From: Shewanella oneidensis MR-1
Lineage (GTDB): Bacteria; Pseudomonadota; Gammaproteobacteria; Enterobacterales; Shewanellaceae
Direction of reading: 5' to 3'
NCBI RefSeq assembly: GCF_000146165.2
Contig: NC_004347.2
Location: 2,976,001 to 3,040,000, forward strand
DNA length: 64,000 bases
In this document: in pieces, positions 8,466 through 18,304 of the stretch
How the letters are laid out: each line of letters starts with the position of its first letter
How positions within the stretch are numbered: position 1 is the stretch's first letter
Notes under the pieces: model-generated
What the model saw: the letters and a program-made list of their open reading frames with translations, nothing else
Told to the model about the DNA's origin: nothing
Database searches by the model: none
Program-made: the position numbers and the translations under genes

Positions 8466-9089
8466 CTATTTTGCAGCTAAGTATTTCACCAGCTCGGCCA
8501 ACTCCTCTGGCGTATGAACCTGAGAGGTCACTAAGTAACGGCCATTAACCAATAACGAAGGCACCCCTTTAATCCCCGCTAGCTCAGCTTGAGAATCGTA
8601 ATTCATCATTGAAAATTTAGCGTCAACAGAATTCATCGCCGCATCGACATCATCAGCTTTAGCACCTTGAGCAACAAAAAAGGCCTTCACCTGCTCAGGG
8701 CGAGTAAATTGTTCACCCTTTTCATGAATTTGTTTAAAAATTGCCTCATGAACTTGTTTGGTCATATTAAGCTTTTGCGCCACATAATAGGCCAACTGGC
8801 TTAACTCCCACGCAGGACGCCCCACTCCGACAGGCGTGCGCTCAAAGGCAACATTTTTACCAAGTAGTTTCACCGTTGAGGCGACAAAGGGCTCTTGCTT
8901 ATAACAATGTGGGCAGTTATAGGAAAAAAACTCTCGTAAAATCGGTTTTTGTGCTTCACTGATCCCAGTCACCGTTACATAGTCTTTACCTTCCTCAAAA
9001 CTTGCCGCTTGCAGCGTAAAACTGGCGCTCAACACCAAGCCACAGGCCATAGCCACCCAAGGTCGAACAACATTAATTAGGCTTTTCAT
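8466..9089 (-). CDS. dsbA: thiol:disulfide interchange protein DsbA
   Basis: A periplasmic oxidase of 207 residues that introduces disulfides into exported proteins. A signal peptide occupies about residues 1-28 (cleavage near LQA-AS). The active site CPHC is at 59-62 in FFSYNCPHCYKQEPF, the DsbA-type dipeptide. The cis-proline loop is GVPSLLVNG (about 175-183). The length matches the E. coli enzyme. Its re-oxidising partner DsbB is encoded at 34184-34711 in the same window but in a different operon. Confidence 0.92.
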   Translation of the reverse strand: MKSLINVVRPWVAMACGLVLSASFTLQAASFEEGKDYVTVTGISEAQKPILREFFSYNCPHCYKQEPFVASTVKLLGKNVAFERTPVGVGRPAWELSQLAYYVAQKLNMTKQVHEAIFKQIHEKGEQFTRPEQVKAFFVAQGAKADDVDAAMNSVDAKFSMMNYDSQAELAGIKGVPSLLVNGRYLVTSQVHTPEELAELVKYLAAK

Positions 9090-9208
9090 TTTTACTCTTC
9101 TTATTAGAACATTGAATATTAAGTTATTTGTAACAAATACAGACCATTAAGATAGCTTAAAATACGCCCGTAGATTCTTAATATTTATTAAGGATTACGG
9201 CTAACACA

Positions 9209-10081
9209 CTAACAGGCGGTCAGCATGGCAAGGGGTGAGCCAAACCGATAGTGAAAGCCAAGTTCTCTTACTATCGCATCACCTAAAATGACTTTACTCG
9301 GTTGCGTTTGCGAATTAAATTGCGGCGCAGTTAATCCGAGTGACTCGGCCGCAGCGGTGTAAAAATCCCTTCTGTTTGGATGCTCGCTCGCGCAGAGGTT
9401 ATAGATAGGCGCAAGCTGCTCTCCTCTAACTTTAGCTTCGATAATTAATCTCACCGCATCGACACAGTCCTGTAAATGAACCAAGTTGACAGCAACATTC
9501 CCGCCCGCCACATCGGTTTTGCCCGCAAAAAAACGTCCCGGATGACGCTTTGGCCCCACGAGTCCTGCAAAGCGCACGATACACGTATTCGATTGACGAG
9601 CAAACAAAGCTTCAGCATCCAACAACACCTGTGCCGAAGGCGAATCTGCCAATGCATCGGCTTCCGTCATGGATTTATCAAGGGAAGGATAAACGCCTGT
9701 CGAACTAATAAACACTATGCCTTGATATTGCCAACCTTGAGTTAACTCGATGAGTTGCTGCAATTCTTTAAGATAAGCGGTATTGCCATGCTTTAGGCGA
9801 GGAGGAATATTGACGACAAGAAAGTCAGTCTGAAATAACGCTTGCAAGAGCTGCGCATCAGGAACGACTTCGGCCTCAACACCGAGCTGCAGTTGGAATG
9901 CCCCTATACCCGATTGCGTTAATGCAGGAAGATCCTCACACTGCCTTTTAGTACCTGTGACGCGATAACCTGCTTGAGCAAGTTGTTTGGCAAGCGCAAA
10001 ACCGAACCAACCACAACCTACAACCGCAATACTCTTTTTATTTGCCTCAGTGTGTTCCATTCTCTTTGACCTATTTGCCAC
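9209..10081 (-). CDS. yeeZ: NAD(P)-binding epimerase/dehydratase-like protein, YeeZ family
   Basis: A 290-residue Rossmann-fold protein of the extended SDR/YeeZ type. It binds a dinucleotide near its N terminus (VVGCGWFGFALAKQLAQAGY, about residues 20-39). SSTGVYPS (about 126-133) resembles the Ser and Tyr catalytic region of epimerases. The substrate of this family is not known to me. The first 13 or so residues may be an over-long start; MEHTEANKKS at codon 8 is an alternative. It is transcribed alone between dsbA and the HD-GYP gene. Confidence 0.75.
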   Translation of the reverse strand: MANRSKRMEHTEANKKSIAVVGCGWFGFALAKQLAQAGYRVTGTKRQCEDLPALTQSGIGAFQLQLGVEAEVVPDAQLLQALFQTDFLVVNIPPRLKHGNTAYLKELQQLIELTQGWQYQGIVFISSTGVYPSLDKSMTEADALADSPSAQVLLDAEALFARQSNTCIVRFAGLVGPKRHPGRFFAGKTDVAGGNVAVNLVHLQDCVDAVRLIIEAKVRGEQLAPIYNLCASEHPNRRDFYTAAAESLGLTAPQFNSQTQPSKVILGDAIVRELGFHYRFGSPLAMLTAC

Positions 10082-10127
10082 TAAAAAATATTTCGGCCAA
10101 TAGCATACGGAACTCAGGCAAAGGGAT

Positions 10128-11333
10128 TCAAGCTTGTAACGAACTAAAATAAAAACTAATCCCCTTATCGACCTGCAATGTACGCTTTGCGCCCTCAGTT
10201 AAATCCTCGACTCGCAAGGACTTTTGTACTGTCACGCCCTCGTCACTTAAAAAGCGGAGCGACGCTTCGCTGCCATCTTCTTTGCAGGCCCATACCTGTG
10301 GCTGGCTTACCTCTTTGGTCGTCATAATCACTTTAGCGACATTATCATCCGAGAGTTTGACTATGGTTCCAGGGGGATAAATACCTAATATTTTGACTAA
10401 AACAGAAATTAACGATTCCGAATGCTTACTGGCTCTATTTTTAAATAAATAACCGAGCGCAACCTGAGGCGACGTCGCTTGCTGGCCACTGAGTTGTTGG
10501 TCGTAATCATTCGCTAAGCTAACAATCTGAGTCACCATAGGGATTTTATGGCCCGTTAATCCGTCAGGAAAACCCGAACCATCAACAAACTCATGGTGAT
10601 GTAACACGATATTCAGCACTTCTTTAGGGAAAAGTCCCGAGCGATTAAGCATGTCATAGCCAAAATTAGGGTGCATCTGTAGGTAATTGGCTTCATGGGG
10701 AGTTAAGGCACTGCGCTTTCGACGGATCACATCGGGGACTTTTAGTTTACCAATATCATGGAATAAACTGCCAAGGGCAATATCACGCAGCTCGCGCGCA
10801 GGTAAATCAAGAGCATGACCTATCATCATGGCTAATACCGCCACAGAGACGCCATGCTGAGTCACACTCACATCCTTTTCGTCCATCCCTACTAGGGTTA
10901 AGAAAGGCTTTTGCACCTCTTGTAAATGACTAAGTAAATCTTCAACTAGAGCTGCTGACAGACGATATGCCCCCTCAGGATCGCTCACTATCTTGCCAAA
11001 AACATTGCGGCATTGATTCACACTCTCTAAAAATCGTTTTTGGCTTAGTCGCATCGATTTACGGGTATCGGCTTTGAGATCCCGCTCAGGTGGCATTTCA
11101 TCAATCTCTTCAATTTCCTCCTCTTCATCTACCGCTTCGGCATCATCACTACTACCAGAAATAAGATAAACAAAGGGCACACCGAGTCCACGGATCATCT
11201 CAATTTGTGCCGCACTATTGATATCCACTCGGTTAAACAGAAAAGGGTGATTCGTCCATGACAAAGGCAACTTAACCCGCATACCAGGCTGAAGTTCGGA
11301 GAGTAATAGTTTTTTATGAGCTACTTTTGCCAC
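10128..11333 (-). CDS. HD-GYP domain c-di-GMP phosphodiesterase with DUF3391
   Basis: A 401-residue cytoplasmic enzyme expected to hydrolyse cyclic di-GMP. The N terminus (about 1-60) is a DUF3391 domain. It is followed by a very acidic linker (about 63-85, DEEEEIEEIDEMPPE) and then the HD-GYP domain at about 140-320. Catalytic residues are visible: H160, HD at 192-193, H221, the HHE triplet near 246-248 and the DGSGFPDG loop. The last has GFP in place of the usual GYP, a common conservative change. The GTG start has AAGGAG nine bases upstream. The gene stands alone. Confidence 0.9.
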   Translation of the reverse strand: MAKVAHKKLLLSELQPGMRVKLPLSWTNHPFLFNRVDINSAAQIEMIRGLGVPFVYLISGSSDDAEAVDEEEEIEEIDEMPPERDLKADTRKSMRLSQKRFLESVNQCRNVFGKIVSDPEGAYRLSAALVEDLLSHLQEVQKPFLTLVGMDEKDVSVTQHGVSVAVLAMMIGHALDLPARELRDIALGSLFHDIGKLKVPDVIRRKRSALTPHEANYLQMHPNFGYDMLNRSGLFPKEVLNIVLHHHEFVDGSGFPDGLTGHKIPMVTQIVSLANDYDQQLSGQQATSPQVALGYLFKNRASKHSESLISVLVKILGIYPPGTIVKLSDDNVAKVIMTTKEVSQPQVWACKEDGSEASLRFLSDEGVTVQKSLRVEDLTEGAKRTLQVDKGISFYFSSLQA

Positions 11334-11546
11334 GCAATACGACTCCTTTCATGCACGCAAAAAGTCAAACAATGACTTCCCTTTGCCGCACATTTAAGCT
11401 AAGTACACATAACTATAGATGATTCAATAAAATCAGTAAGCTGCCAGCGAAAAAATGCTTATCAAACTGAGGGATAGAACACAAAAATCACCTCGACATC
11501 GTCAAATATCACATAAAAAACTGAAATAACAAAGAGATAAATTCAG

Positions 11547-12029
11547 CTATTTTATCTCTGTTTTTGCCTCCTTTGGCCAATCCGCAAGGTAATAACGAAG
11601 CCTTTTTGACTTATACACATACAAACAAGACCAAAACAACACCAGCGCATCAAGAGCCAAGCTCCAATGAAATAGAAATTGTCCATGGATTAAGCGTTGA
11701 GTCAGTAAGCCCGCATCCAACAAAAGCAACAACCATAATCCCCATTTTAGCCGCACAAACACAGGGCGAAGCCACTGAGGGGAACGACGTCTTTCTGCAA
11801 GTACCACGAAATAAAGCACAACAGCACCAAGACCTGCCGCGAGGGCCAGCAAAAAGTCAGACTTTTCGGGATAAAAGATCCTCACTAATTCAGCTCTATC
11901 ATTGGCTTGAGTCAGAGAGGCAATAAAAATACACCAGCCGCGGGCAAGGAATGCCAAAATCACATATAAAAAAATCGGCGGTTTAATATGGCCTTTATCA
12001 TCAAGCCAAGTGATGTGACTGAAATTCAA
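11547..12029 (-). CDS. DUF2919 membrane protein (YfeZ-like)
   Basis: A 160-residue inner-membrane protein with four hydrophobic segments (about 18-40, 58-78, 92-110, 120-140) and charged ends. It matches the DUF2919 family by layout and the N-terminal pattern (W.D..G..KPP..LY..L.FLARGW). The function is unknown. The start is TTG, with GGA six bases before it. Confidence 0.7.
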   Translation of the reverse strand: MNFSHITWLDDKGHIKPPIFLYVILAFLARGWCIFIASLTQANDRAELVRIFYPEKSDFLLALAAGLGAVVLYFVVLAERRRSPQWLRPVFVRLKWGLWLLLLLDAGLLTQRLIHGQFLFHWSLALDALVLFWSCLYVYKSKRLRYYLADWPKEAKTEIK

Positions 12030-12265
12030 CGGTAATCCATTTAGTAAAAACGTAACCTTTATATCCTAGATGGTGTCTCTTAGTGTAATTTCAATGGTAA
12101 CGAGAAATTAATCCAGCCACAAAACCACAACGAGGCGCTTAAATAGACGCCTTAATTGCTTACCTTATCAAACTATCTTGGGCATAAACTGAAACAACCT
12201 CAGGTCGAATACTCCAACATTTTCAACCTGATTTCAGCAAAAATCCCAAACTCATCTAAATCTGA

Positions 12266-12886
12266 TTAAATTGCGGCAAGGTATGGCCAGATAATGGCCG
12301 CAGCAATGCTCCACATCGTCAGCCAAATAAAGCGGTCTAAATAACGCCATGCCGCTGGACGACTAAAAATAGGCGCCAACAAACGTGCACCAAAACTTAG
12401 GCTAAAGAACCAAATAAAAGAAGCCAATACTGCACCGGCGCCAAACCAAGGACGGTGAGCATCTTCAAACTGAGTACTGATACTACCAAGCAACACCACA
12501 GTATCTAAATAAAGGTGTGGATTGAGTAGACTTATGCCTAGGGTGGTCAAGATGGCTTTACGCAGAGTATCAGCATTTTGCGCGTGATCCATCTCCATCC
12601 CCTTGGTAACAAAAGAGGCCTTAAGCGCATTGGCACCGTACCAAATCAAAAAAGCCGCACCACCAAAACTCGCCACGTGCTTAATGGTCGGAAAGGTCTC
12701 AATAATATGCCCAAGCCCTGCCACACCCGCGGTAATCATCAAGGCATCGATAATCGAACAAAGCAGCGCAATCGGCAAAGGGTAAGCACGCTTAATCCCT
12801 TGCTTTAGCACGAAAGCATTTTGCGCCCCTACGGCAATAATCAAACTACCACCAATGCCCATACCTTGAATAAACGCCGTTTGCAT
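12266..12886 (-). CDS. argO: arginine exporter ArgO (LysE family)
   Basis: A 206-residue inner-membrane exporter of basic amino acids with about six helices. The N-terminal family signature is GAQNAFVLKQGI (about 21-32). It is divergent from argP (112 bases between starts), the same arrangement that in E. coli and relatives lets ArgP activate argO. The intergenic region is therefore the expected ArgP target. The ribosome site GAGAGG precedes the ATG. Confidence 0.88.
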   Translation of the reverse strand: MQTAFIQGMGIGGSLIIAVGAQNAFVLKQGIKRAYPLPIALLCSIIDALMITAGVAGLGHIIETFPTIKHVASFGGAAFLIWYGANALKASFVTKGMEMDHAQNADTLRKAILTTLGISLLNPHLYLDTVVLLGSISTQFEDAHRPWFGAGAVLASFIWFFSLSFGARLLAPIFSRPAAWRYLDRFIWLTMWSIAAAIIWPYLAAI

Positions 12887-12998
12887 AACTACCTCTCATA
12901 TCTTAAGAAGGTGCTAGCATAGACAAAACAATAAAATTAATATAACTAATGTTTTTTATGTATCATAAGTAAAATTAATAATCATAAGGATGGGTATT

Positions 12999-13919
12999 AT
13001 GCTGGAATACGCCAATCTTAAAGCGTTGGCCGTAGTGGTCTCAGAAGGTGGTTTTGAGCGCGCCGCTAAAGTGCTACATATCACCCAATCGGCGGTGTCA
13101 CAACGGGTGCGGCAATTAGAGGAAAGAGTCGGACAATCCTTATTAATCCGCTCAACGCCAGTGGTTGCAACGCCTACTGGTAAACGTTTATTGCGTCACT
13201 ATTCGCAGGTGCAATTACTTGAAAGTGAGCTCAGGAGCGAATTAGATGCCGATGACCCAAACCATCCCACTACGGTACGGATTGCAGTCAATGCCGACAG
13301 CTTAGCGACATGGTTTTTACCCGCCCTAGCCGATATGTTTAGCCGCCATGCTTGGCTGCTGGAATTGATCGTCGATGATGAATCCTACACCCATCACCTG
13401 CTTAAAAATGGTGAAGCTGTGGGCTGTGTCACTACCACAGCCAATCCGATGGCAGGCTGTAGCAGTGAGTTTTTAGGGACGATGGAATATATGTGTGTCG
13501 CTACCCCACAATTTGCGGCGCGCTATTTTGAATGGTCAGATACCAGCAACGATTCAGGCTCTCAACTCACGCAAGCTCAATTAACAAAGGCTCCCGCCGT
13601 GGTGTTTTCAACCAAAGATAAACTGCATGAAAAGTATCTGGCACAGTACTTTCAGATGACACCAGGCCGATGGTGGCAGCACACCATTCCTTCATCCGAG
13701 AGTTTTTTAGAGGCCATTAACCTAAGTCTGGGTTATGGCTTAGTCGGACACTTACAAGCAAAGCCCTTGATTGATCAAGGTGTGCTCATTGAGCTCACCC
13801 CAGAAAAACGCATGCGAGTTCCACTTTATTGGCAACATTGGAATATCAAAGCCAAACAAACGACCTTGGTTTATCGCGCACTTGCCGCCACCGCACAACA
13901 TCATTTATTACAGCAGTGA
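12999..13919 (+). CDS. argP: LysR-family regulator ArgP (IciA)
   Basis: A transcription factor of 306 residues with an N-terminal LysR helix-turn-helix (GFERAAKVLHITQSAVSQRV) and a C-terminal effector domain. ArgP responds to lysine and arginine and activates argO, the divergent neighbour. I prefer the ATG at 12999, because AAGGA (12986-12990) lies eight bases before it and overlaps the alternative ATG at 12990. A terminator follows. Confidence 0.9.
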   Translation: MLEYANLKALAVVVSEGGFERAAKVLHITQSAVSQRVRQLEERVGQSLLIRSTPVVATPTGKRLLRHYSQVQLLESELRSELDADDPNHPTTVRIAVNADSLATWFLPALADMFSRHAWLLELIVDDESYTHHLLKNGEAVGCVTTTANPMAGCSSEFLGTMEYMCVATPQFAARYFEWSDTSNDSGSQLTQAQLTKAPAVVFSTKDKLHEKYLAQYFQMTPGRWWQHTIPSSESFLEAINLSLGYGLVGHLQAKPLIDQGVLIELTPEKRMRVPLYWQHWNIKAKQTTLVYRALAATAQHHLLQQ

Positions 13920-13933
13920 GTTTATAGAAAAAC

Positions 13934-13962
13934 AAAAACTGAGCGTGATGCTCAGTTTTTAA
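13934..13962. terminator. terminator between argP and perM
   Basis: AAAAACTGAGC (about 13934-13944) pairs with GCTCAGTTTTT (13950-13960). It serves argP and possibly the convergent perM. Confidence 0.75.
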
Positions 13963-13989
13963 TCGCTAATCGATCATGTTACAACAAAA

Positions 13990-15075
13990 TTATTTTTGTG
14001 GGGGAGCGGAAGCACTAGGCTCAATCTCGGTTTTCGGCCAAGCATTGATCACGGCTTTAACTAGAGACGCTAATGGGATCGCAAAAAAGACCCCCAAAAC
14101 ACCCCATAAACCGCCAAAGACCAACACGGCAGCAATAATGATCACCGGATGCAAATCCACCGCATCGGAAAACAGGATAGGCACAAGCACGTTACCGTCC
14201 AAGGCCTGAATAATGCCGTAACCTAGCATTAAATAACCAAACTCCGAGCTGAAACCCCATTGGAAAAACGCCACCAGCATGATGGGCAAAGTCACTAACG
14301 TCGCGCCCACATAAGGAATTAACACCGACAGTCCCGTTAACACCCCTAACAAGGCCGAATAGCTCAGTCCCATAAACGCAAACAAGATATAGCTCGCGAC
14401 ACCAACTATGACGATTTCGATCACTTTGCCACGAATATAGTTAAAGATTTGCTGGTGCATTTCAAACCACACTTTGCGTGCTAACTGTCGATTAGTGGGG
14501 AAAAAACGTTTACTGCCACTGATAAGTTGATCTTTATCCTTAAGAAAAAAGAACACCAACAATGGCACTAAAATCGCGTACACCATCAGCACCAGTAACG
14601 ACGCAGAGTATCCAATCAGTTGTTTCGCAATATCGAGCACATGTTGGGTGTCGAGCAGTTTTTTGAGTTCGGCGACCATTAAATTGAGCTGCTCGACACT
14701 GATAAACTGCGGATATTGGGTCGCTAATCCCTGCACAGTTTGCAATCCTTTATCGATCATACTCGGCAAATCTGTCATCAGGCTCACCCCTTGACGCCAC
14801 ACACTGGGGATAAGCCCAAAGGTGAGCAGCACGACTATTCCTAAAAAAATAATTAGCACTAAGGAAGCCGCAGTTGTGCGGTTAATTCCCAATTTCAGCA
14901 TTTGCGCTACTGGCCATTCGAGTAAAAAAGCCAACACGAGGGCGACGAGCAGTGGCGCTAATAAGCCGCCAGCAAAATAAAGCACTAGCGCTAACCCCAC
15001 CAAAATAGCCAATAAGGTCACGGCCTGAGGATCACTAAACCGCTCTTGATACCAACGAGAAAAAAAACTAAACAT
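13990..15075 (-). CDS. perM: AI-2E family transporter PerM
   Basis: A membrane protein of 361 residues with about eight helices, of the AI-2E/PerM permease family. Translation begins MFSFFSRWYQERFSDPQAV, close to the start of E. coli PerM, and GGAA precedes the ATG at 15075. A longer frame from a GTG at 15114 is less likely. The substrate of PerM proteins is not settled. In E. coli perM lies next to bepA, as here apart from one small gene. Confidence 0.85.
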   Translation of the reverse strand: MFSFFSRWYQERFSDPQAVTLLAILVGLALVLYFAGGLLAPLLVALVLAFLLEWPVAQMLKLGINRTTAASLVLIIFLGIVVLLTFGLIPSVWRQGVSLMTDLPSMIDKGLQTVQGLATQYPQFISVEQLNLMVAELKKLLDTQHVLDIAKQLIGYSASLLVLMVYAILVPLLVFFFLKDKDQLISGSKRFFPTNRQLARKVWFEMHQQIFNYIRGKVIEIVIVGVASYILFAFMGLSYSALLGVLTGLSVLIPYVGATLVTLPIMLVAFFQWGFSSEFGYLMLGYGIIQALDGNVLVPILFSDAVDLHPVIIIAAVLVFGGLWGVLGVFFAIPLASLVKAVINAWPKTEIEPSASAPPQK

Positions 15076-15275
15076 GAATTTATTCCAAAGGGATGGTTGG
15101 CTTTCCAAAAACACCGGAAAGAGACTTATGAGTTAACCTTATCGCACCAGATTAACAGTGTATATGGTTTAAAATCAGCGAACTGCTTTCTATGACCACT
15201 ATTGATTTTTATTGTTGCAGTCATTTATTGCTAACTTGTATTTTGAGCTATGCATTGAACCATGCTTACGCATAA

Positions 15276-15509
15276 TTAGCGCTGTGATAAATCAACTTTT
15301 GTGATTAACAGGCTTAACTGGCGAGCATCATCTTGTAACGCCATGACCTGATGCCCCTGATTTTTAAAAAAAGCGGGAACATCTCGCCGAGAGCCGGGGT
15401 CTGAGAGTAAAATATGCAAGCTGTCACCCACAGATATGGACTTTAATGCAAGTTTGGCCTTAACCAAGGGAATTGGGCAGCGAAATGATGTTAAATCAAT
15501 AAAAATCAT
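15276..15509 (-). CDS. TusA/SirA-like sulfurtransferase
   Basis: A 77-residue protein of the TusA family, with the family cysteine in FRCPIPLVKAK (Cys11, CPxP motif). The fold suits persulfide transfer. Whether it serves tRNA thiolation or another sulfur relay cannot be told. It is divergent from bepA and sits alone between perM and bepA. Confidence 0.8.
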   Translation of the reverse strand: MIFIDLTSFRCPIPLVKAKLALKSISVGDSLHILLSDPGSRRDVPAFFKNQGHQVMALQDDARQLSLLITKVDLSQR

Positions 15510-15621
15510 AATGAACTTGCTATGAACAAACTTGGGCTATTATCCTAAGTTGCAACCCAAACTACAAGCTAAGCGCCCTCTGGGCCTTAATTGAAACAAC
15601 TAAAATAAATAAAGGATCCAC

Positions 15622-17091
15622 TTGCGTAACTTGACGTTTTTGACCCGATGTAAACCCCTTGCGGCGAGTGTACTTGCATTAATGTTACTCGGTGGAGCCG
15701 CAAAGAGTTTTGCCAACAACGACTTGCCCGATTTGGGCACCGCCGCCGTCAATACCTTCAGCCTAGAAAAAGAAATGATCTATGGTGATGCCTATATGCG
15801 CGTCATTCGATCATCGGCGCCGATGTTGAACGACCCCGTATTGAGTCAGTATCTTACTGAATTAGGAAATAAATTGGTCGCCCATGCAACAGGAGTAAAA
15901 ACGCCCTTTTATTTCTTCTTGCTGCAAAATGATGAAATCAACGCCTTCGCCTTCTTCGGCGGCCACGTTGCCGTGCACACAGGGCTATTTCTTAATGCCG
16001 ATAACGAAAGTGAACTGGCCTCCGTATTAGGCCATGAAATCACCCACGTGACCCAACGTCACTTAGCGCGCTCCCTCGAAGCACAGCAAAAAACGGGGCC
16101 AGCGACAGTCGCTGGTTTACTCGGTGCCATTTTATTAACAATCGCCGTCCCTCAGGCGGGGATGGCTGCGCTGGCAACGACCCAAGCCATGGCGACACAA
16201 TCGAAAATCAACTACACCCGCCTGCATGAAAAAGAAGCTGACCGTATCGGCATGCAGATTTTAGTCGATGCGGGTTTTGATCCTAATGCCTCTGCCGAAT
16301 TCTTTGGCAAACTCGCTAGTCGCTACCGTTTTACCACCACGCCACCACAAATGTTATTGACTCACCCTTTGCCTGAGTCACGGATCTCCGAGGCGCGGGA
16401 TCGTGCCCAACAATATCCCCACCGTTATGTGCCGGATAATCTGAACTTCCAGCTTGCCAAAGCCCGTATTCAGGTGCGTTTTTCCAGCTTCAGTGACGAT
16501 GCAGTGTTGAGCATGTTTGAAAAACAACTTAACAAGCAAACCTATGGCTTTAAAGAGGCTGCACTCTACGGCAAAGCTTTGGCACTATTTAGATTGAAGA
16601 AATTTGACGAATCCGAAAAGATTGTCGACGAACTATTAAAAATCGATGATAACAACTTGTTTTATATCGATACCAAGACAGATCTACTCAATGAGCGCAA
16701 GGATTATGCCCAAGCGATTAAGTTACTTGAAGCCCAGCGAAACTTGAAGCCCACGTCTCAGGTGATCAACGCTAACTTAGCCAATATTTATATTGAAGCG
16801 GGTGAACCCGCCAAAGCCATTCCGCTGCTCGAAGATATGATTTTCCTCGATAAGCAAAATCAATTGCCCTATCAGTTGCTTAACCTGGCCTATAAAAAAT
16901 TGGGCAACCCTGGGATGGAGTATTTCTCCAATGCCGAGCTGATGGCTTTGGGTGCCAACTACAAAGGCGCAATCGATCAACTGAACTTTGCCTATCGCGC
17001 CTCGGAAGGTAATCAGTTACAACTGGCGCGAATTGAAGCGCGGATCCGTCAATTTAAACAAGCGGATAGAGAAATGGATGCGCTGAAGTAA
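15622..17091 (+). CDS. bepA: periplasmic M48 metalloprotease and chaperone BepA
   Basis: A 489-residue periplasmic protein for outer-membrane protein quality control, including LptD assembly. A signal peptide covers about residues 1-31. The zinc motif HEITH is at 138-142 and the third ligand region is LHEKEADRIG. TPR repeats fill the C-terminal third, about 300-480. The start is a TTG with AAAGGA five bases upstream. It ends before a strong terminator, and the yfgD-like gene follows as in E. coli. Confidence 0.92.
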   Translation: MRNLTFLTRCKPLAASVLALMLLGGAAKSFANNDLPDLGTAAVNTFSLEKEMIYGDAYMRVIRSSAPMLNDPVLSQYLTELGNKLVAHATGVKTPFYFFLLQNDEINAFAFFGGHVAVHTGLFLNADNESELASVLGHEITHVTQRHLARSLEAQQKTGPATVAGLLGAILLTIAVPQAGMAALATTQAMATQSKINYTRLHEKEADRIGMQILVDAGFDPNASAEFFGKLASRYRFTTTPPQMLLTHPLPESRISEARDRAQQYPHRYVPDNLNFQLAKARIQVRFSSFSDDAVLSMFEKQLNKQTYGFKEAALYGKALALFRLKKFDESEKIVDELLKIDDNNLFYIDTKTDLLNERKDYAQAIKLLEAQRNLKPTSQVINANLANIYIEAGEPAKAIPLLEDMIFLDKQNQLPYQLLNLAYKKLGNPGMEYFSNAELMALGANYKGAIDQLNFAYRASEGNQLQLARIEARIRQFKQADREMDALK

Positions 17092-17121
17092 TCTTGGCTC
17101 ACGCGTCTGCTAACCGATAAT

Positions 17122-17159
17122 AATTGCGCCCCAAACACTCTGACGGGGCGCAATTTTTT
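17122..17159 (+). terminator. terminator after bepA
   Basis: AATTGCGCCCC (17122-17132) pairs with GGGGCGCAATT (17145-17155), followed by a T run. Confidence 0.8.
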
Positions 17160-17223
17160 CTGTTATCATCCGCGCCATTATTTTAGCTGATTGAGCATGA
17201 GCACGATGACCCACACGAGCACT

Positions 17224-17574
17224 ATGACCAAAGTCACCATTTACCATAACCCACGTTGTTCAAAAAGCCGCGAAACCTTAGCCCTACTCGAACAACAAGG
17301 TTGTGATATTACAGTAGTGGAATACCTCGAAAATCCACCTAGCGCAGCTGAGATCCACGAGATATTAGCCAAACTGCAACTCAGTGCCCGTGAGTTAATA
17401 CGCACTAAGGAAGACGAGTATCAAGCTTTAGGTCTTAGCGATCCTACGCTCAGTGAAGAGACACTCATAAAAGCAATGGTCAACACGCCAAAATTAATTG
17501 AACGCCCAATCGTACTGGCAAATCAACAGGCTGCCATTGGTCGGCCACTGGAAAATGTACTGAACATTCTCTAA
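17224..17574 (+). CDS. yfgD: arsenate reductase-like (ArsC family) protein YfgD
   Basis: A 116-residue thioredoxin-fold protein of the ArsC/Spx family. The catalytic cysteine is in YHNPRCSKSRETL near the N terminus. Conserved C-terminal arginine positions are seen in IERPIV and IGRP. The frame is open further upstream, with possible starts at 17191 (TTG), 17197 and 17206. I chose 17224, whose length and N terminus fit YfgD, but the start is uncertain because no strong ribosome site is visible. It lies between bepA and the DUF2069 gene. Confidence 0.85.
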   Translation: MTKVTIYHNPRCSKSRETLALLEQQGCDITVVEYLENPPSAAEIHEILAKLQLSARELIRTKEDEYQALGLSDPTLSEETLIKAMVNTPKLIERPIVLANQQAAIGRPLENVLNIL

Positions 17575-17626
17575 TGTTGTTCAGGCAATTTCATCATCAT
17601 TCAAAGATGTTAAGATTAGGAAAATC

Positions 17627-18001
17627 ATGACCTCAAACACTCTATTGACCCTCAGCCGCTTAGGCTACCTTGCCCTTGTTCTGCTGCTGGGCGGCTGGTT
17701 TATTGGTCAAGGCATTAATGGGGAATATACTTTATTATTCAGTCTATTATGGGTAATACCTCTGTTGCTGCCTATGAAAGGTATTTTAAAAGGCAATCCT
17801 TACACCTACGCATGGGCCAGCTTTATTTTATGCTTGTACATGCTGCACGCACTCACCTTACTGTATGTCACGACCGATGCATTGGCCTTTGCCGCTATTG
17901 AAGTACTGCTGATTGGCGCACTCTTGATTGCCTTTCCATTTTACGCCCGTATTCGTGGCCGTGAACTAGGGCTTGGCCTGAAGAAAAAATCCGATAAGTA
18001 A
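17627..18001 (+). CDS. DUF2069 membrane protein
   Basis: A 124-residue protein with four predicted membrane helices (about 12-28, 33-48, 60-82, 88-108) and a basic C terminus (GLKKKSDK). The family is commonly found beside arsC/yfgD. Its function is unknown. It follows the yfgD gene by about 50 bases, so the two may share a transcript. A terminator follows. Confidence 0.8.
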   Translation: MTSNTLLTLSRLGYLALVLLLGGWFIGQGINGEYTLLFSLLWVIPLLLPMKGILKGNPYTYAWASFILCLYMLHALTLLYVTTDALAFAAIEVLLIGALLIAFPFYARIRGRELGLGLKKKSDK

Positions 18002-18026
18002 GACTGATATTTGCAATGCAATATAT

Positions 18027-18060
18027 TAAAGCGCGGTTCAATGACACCGCGCTTTTTATT
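18027..18060 (+). terminator. terminator after the DUF2069 gene
   Basis: AAAGCGCGG (18028-18036) pairs with CCGCGCTTT (18047-18055), followed by TTATT. The stretch 18060-18247 between it and the insertion element contains no recognisable gene. Confidence 0.75.
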
Positions 18061-18304
18061 AACAGACTGACCAGTCATATTCACTAGTGCATCAATTTTT
18101 AGTCAACACACTGAATTTTCTGCCTATCCACTGCAATCATTTGCGAACAATTCACAACATTTAACCTACCTTTGATCGCTTTTTGTAACCAAAAGAGCGT
18201 GCTATAGTCATTTTTTGCCAGTACATGACTGTGAATTTTGCCAGTCATACCAATCTCCTTAATTATGTGATCTAATTAGCCAACACGTTCTCAGCTTCCA
18301 GCTC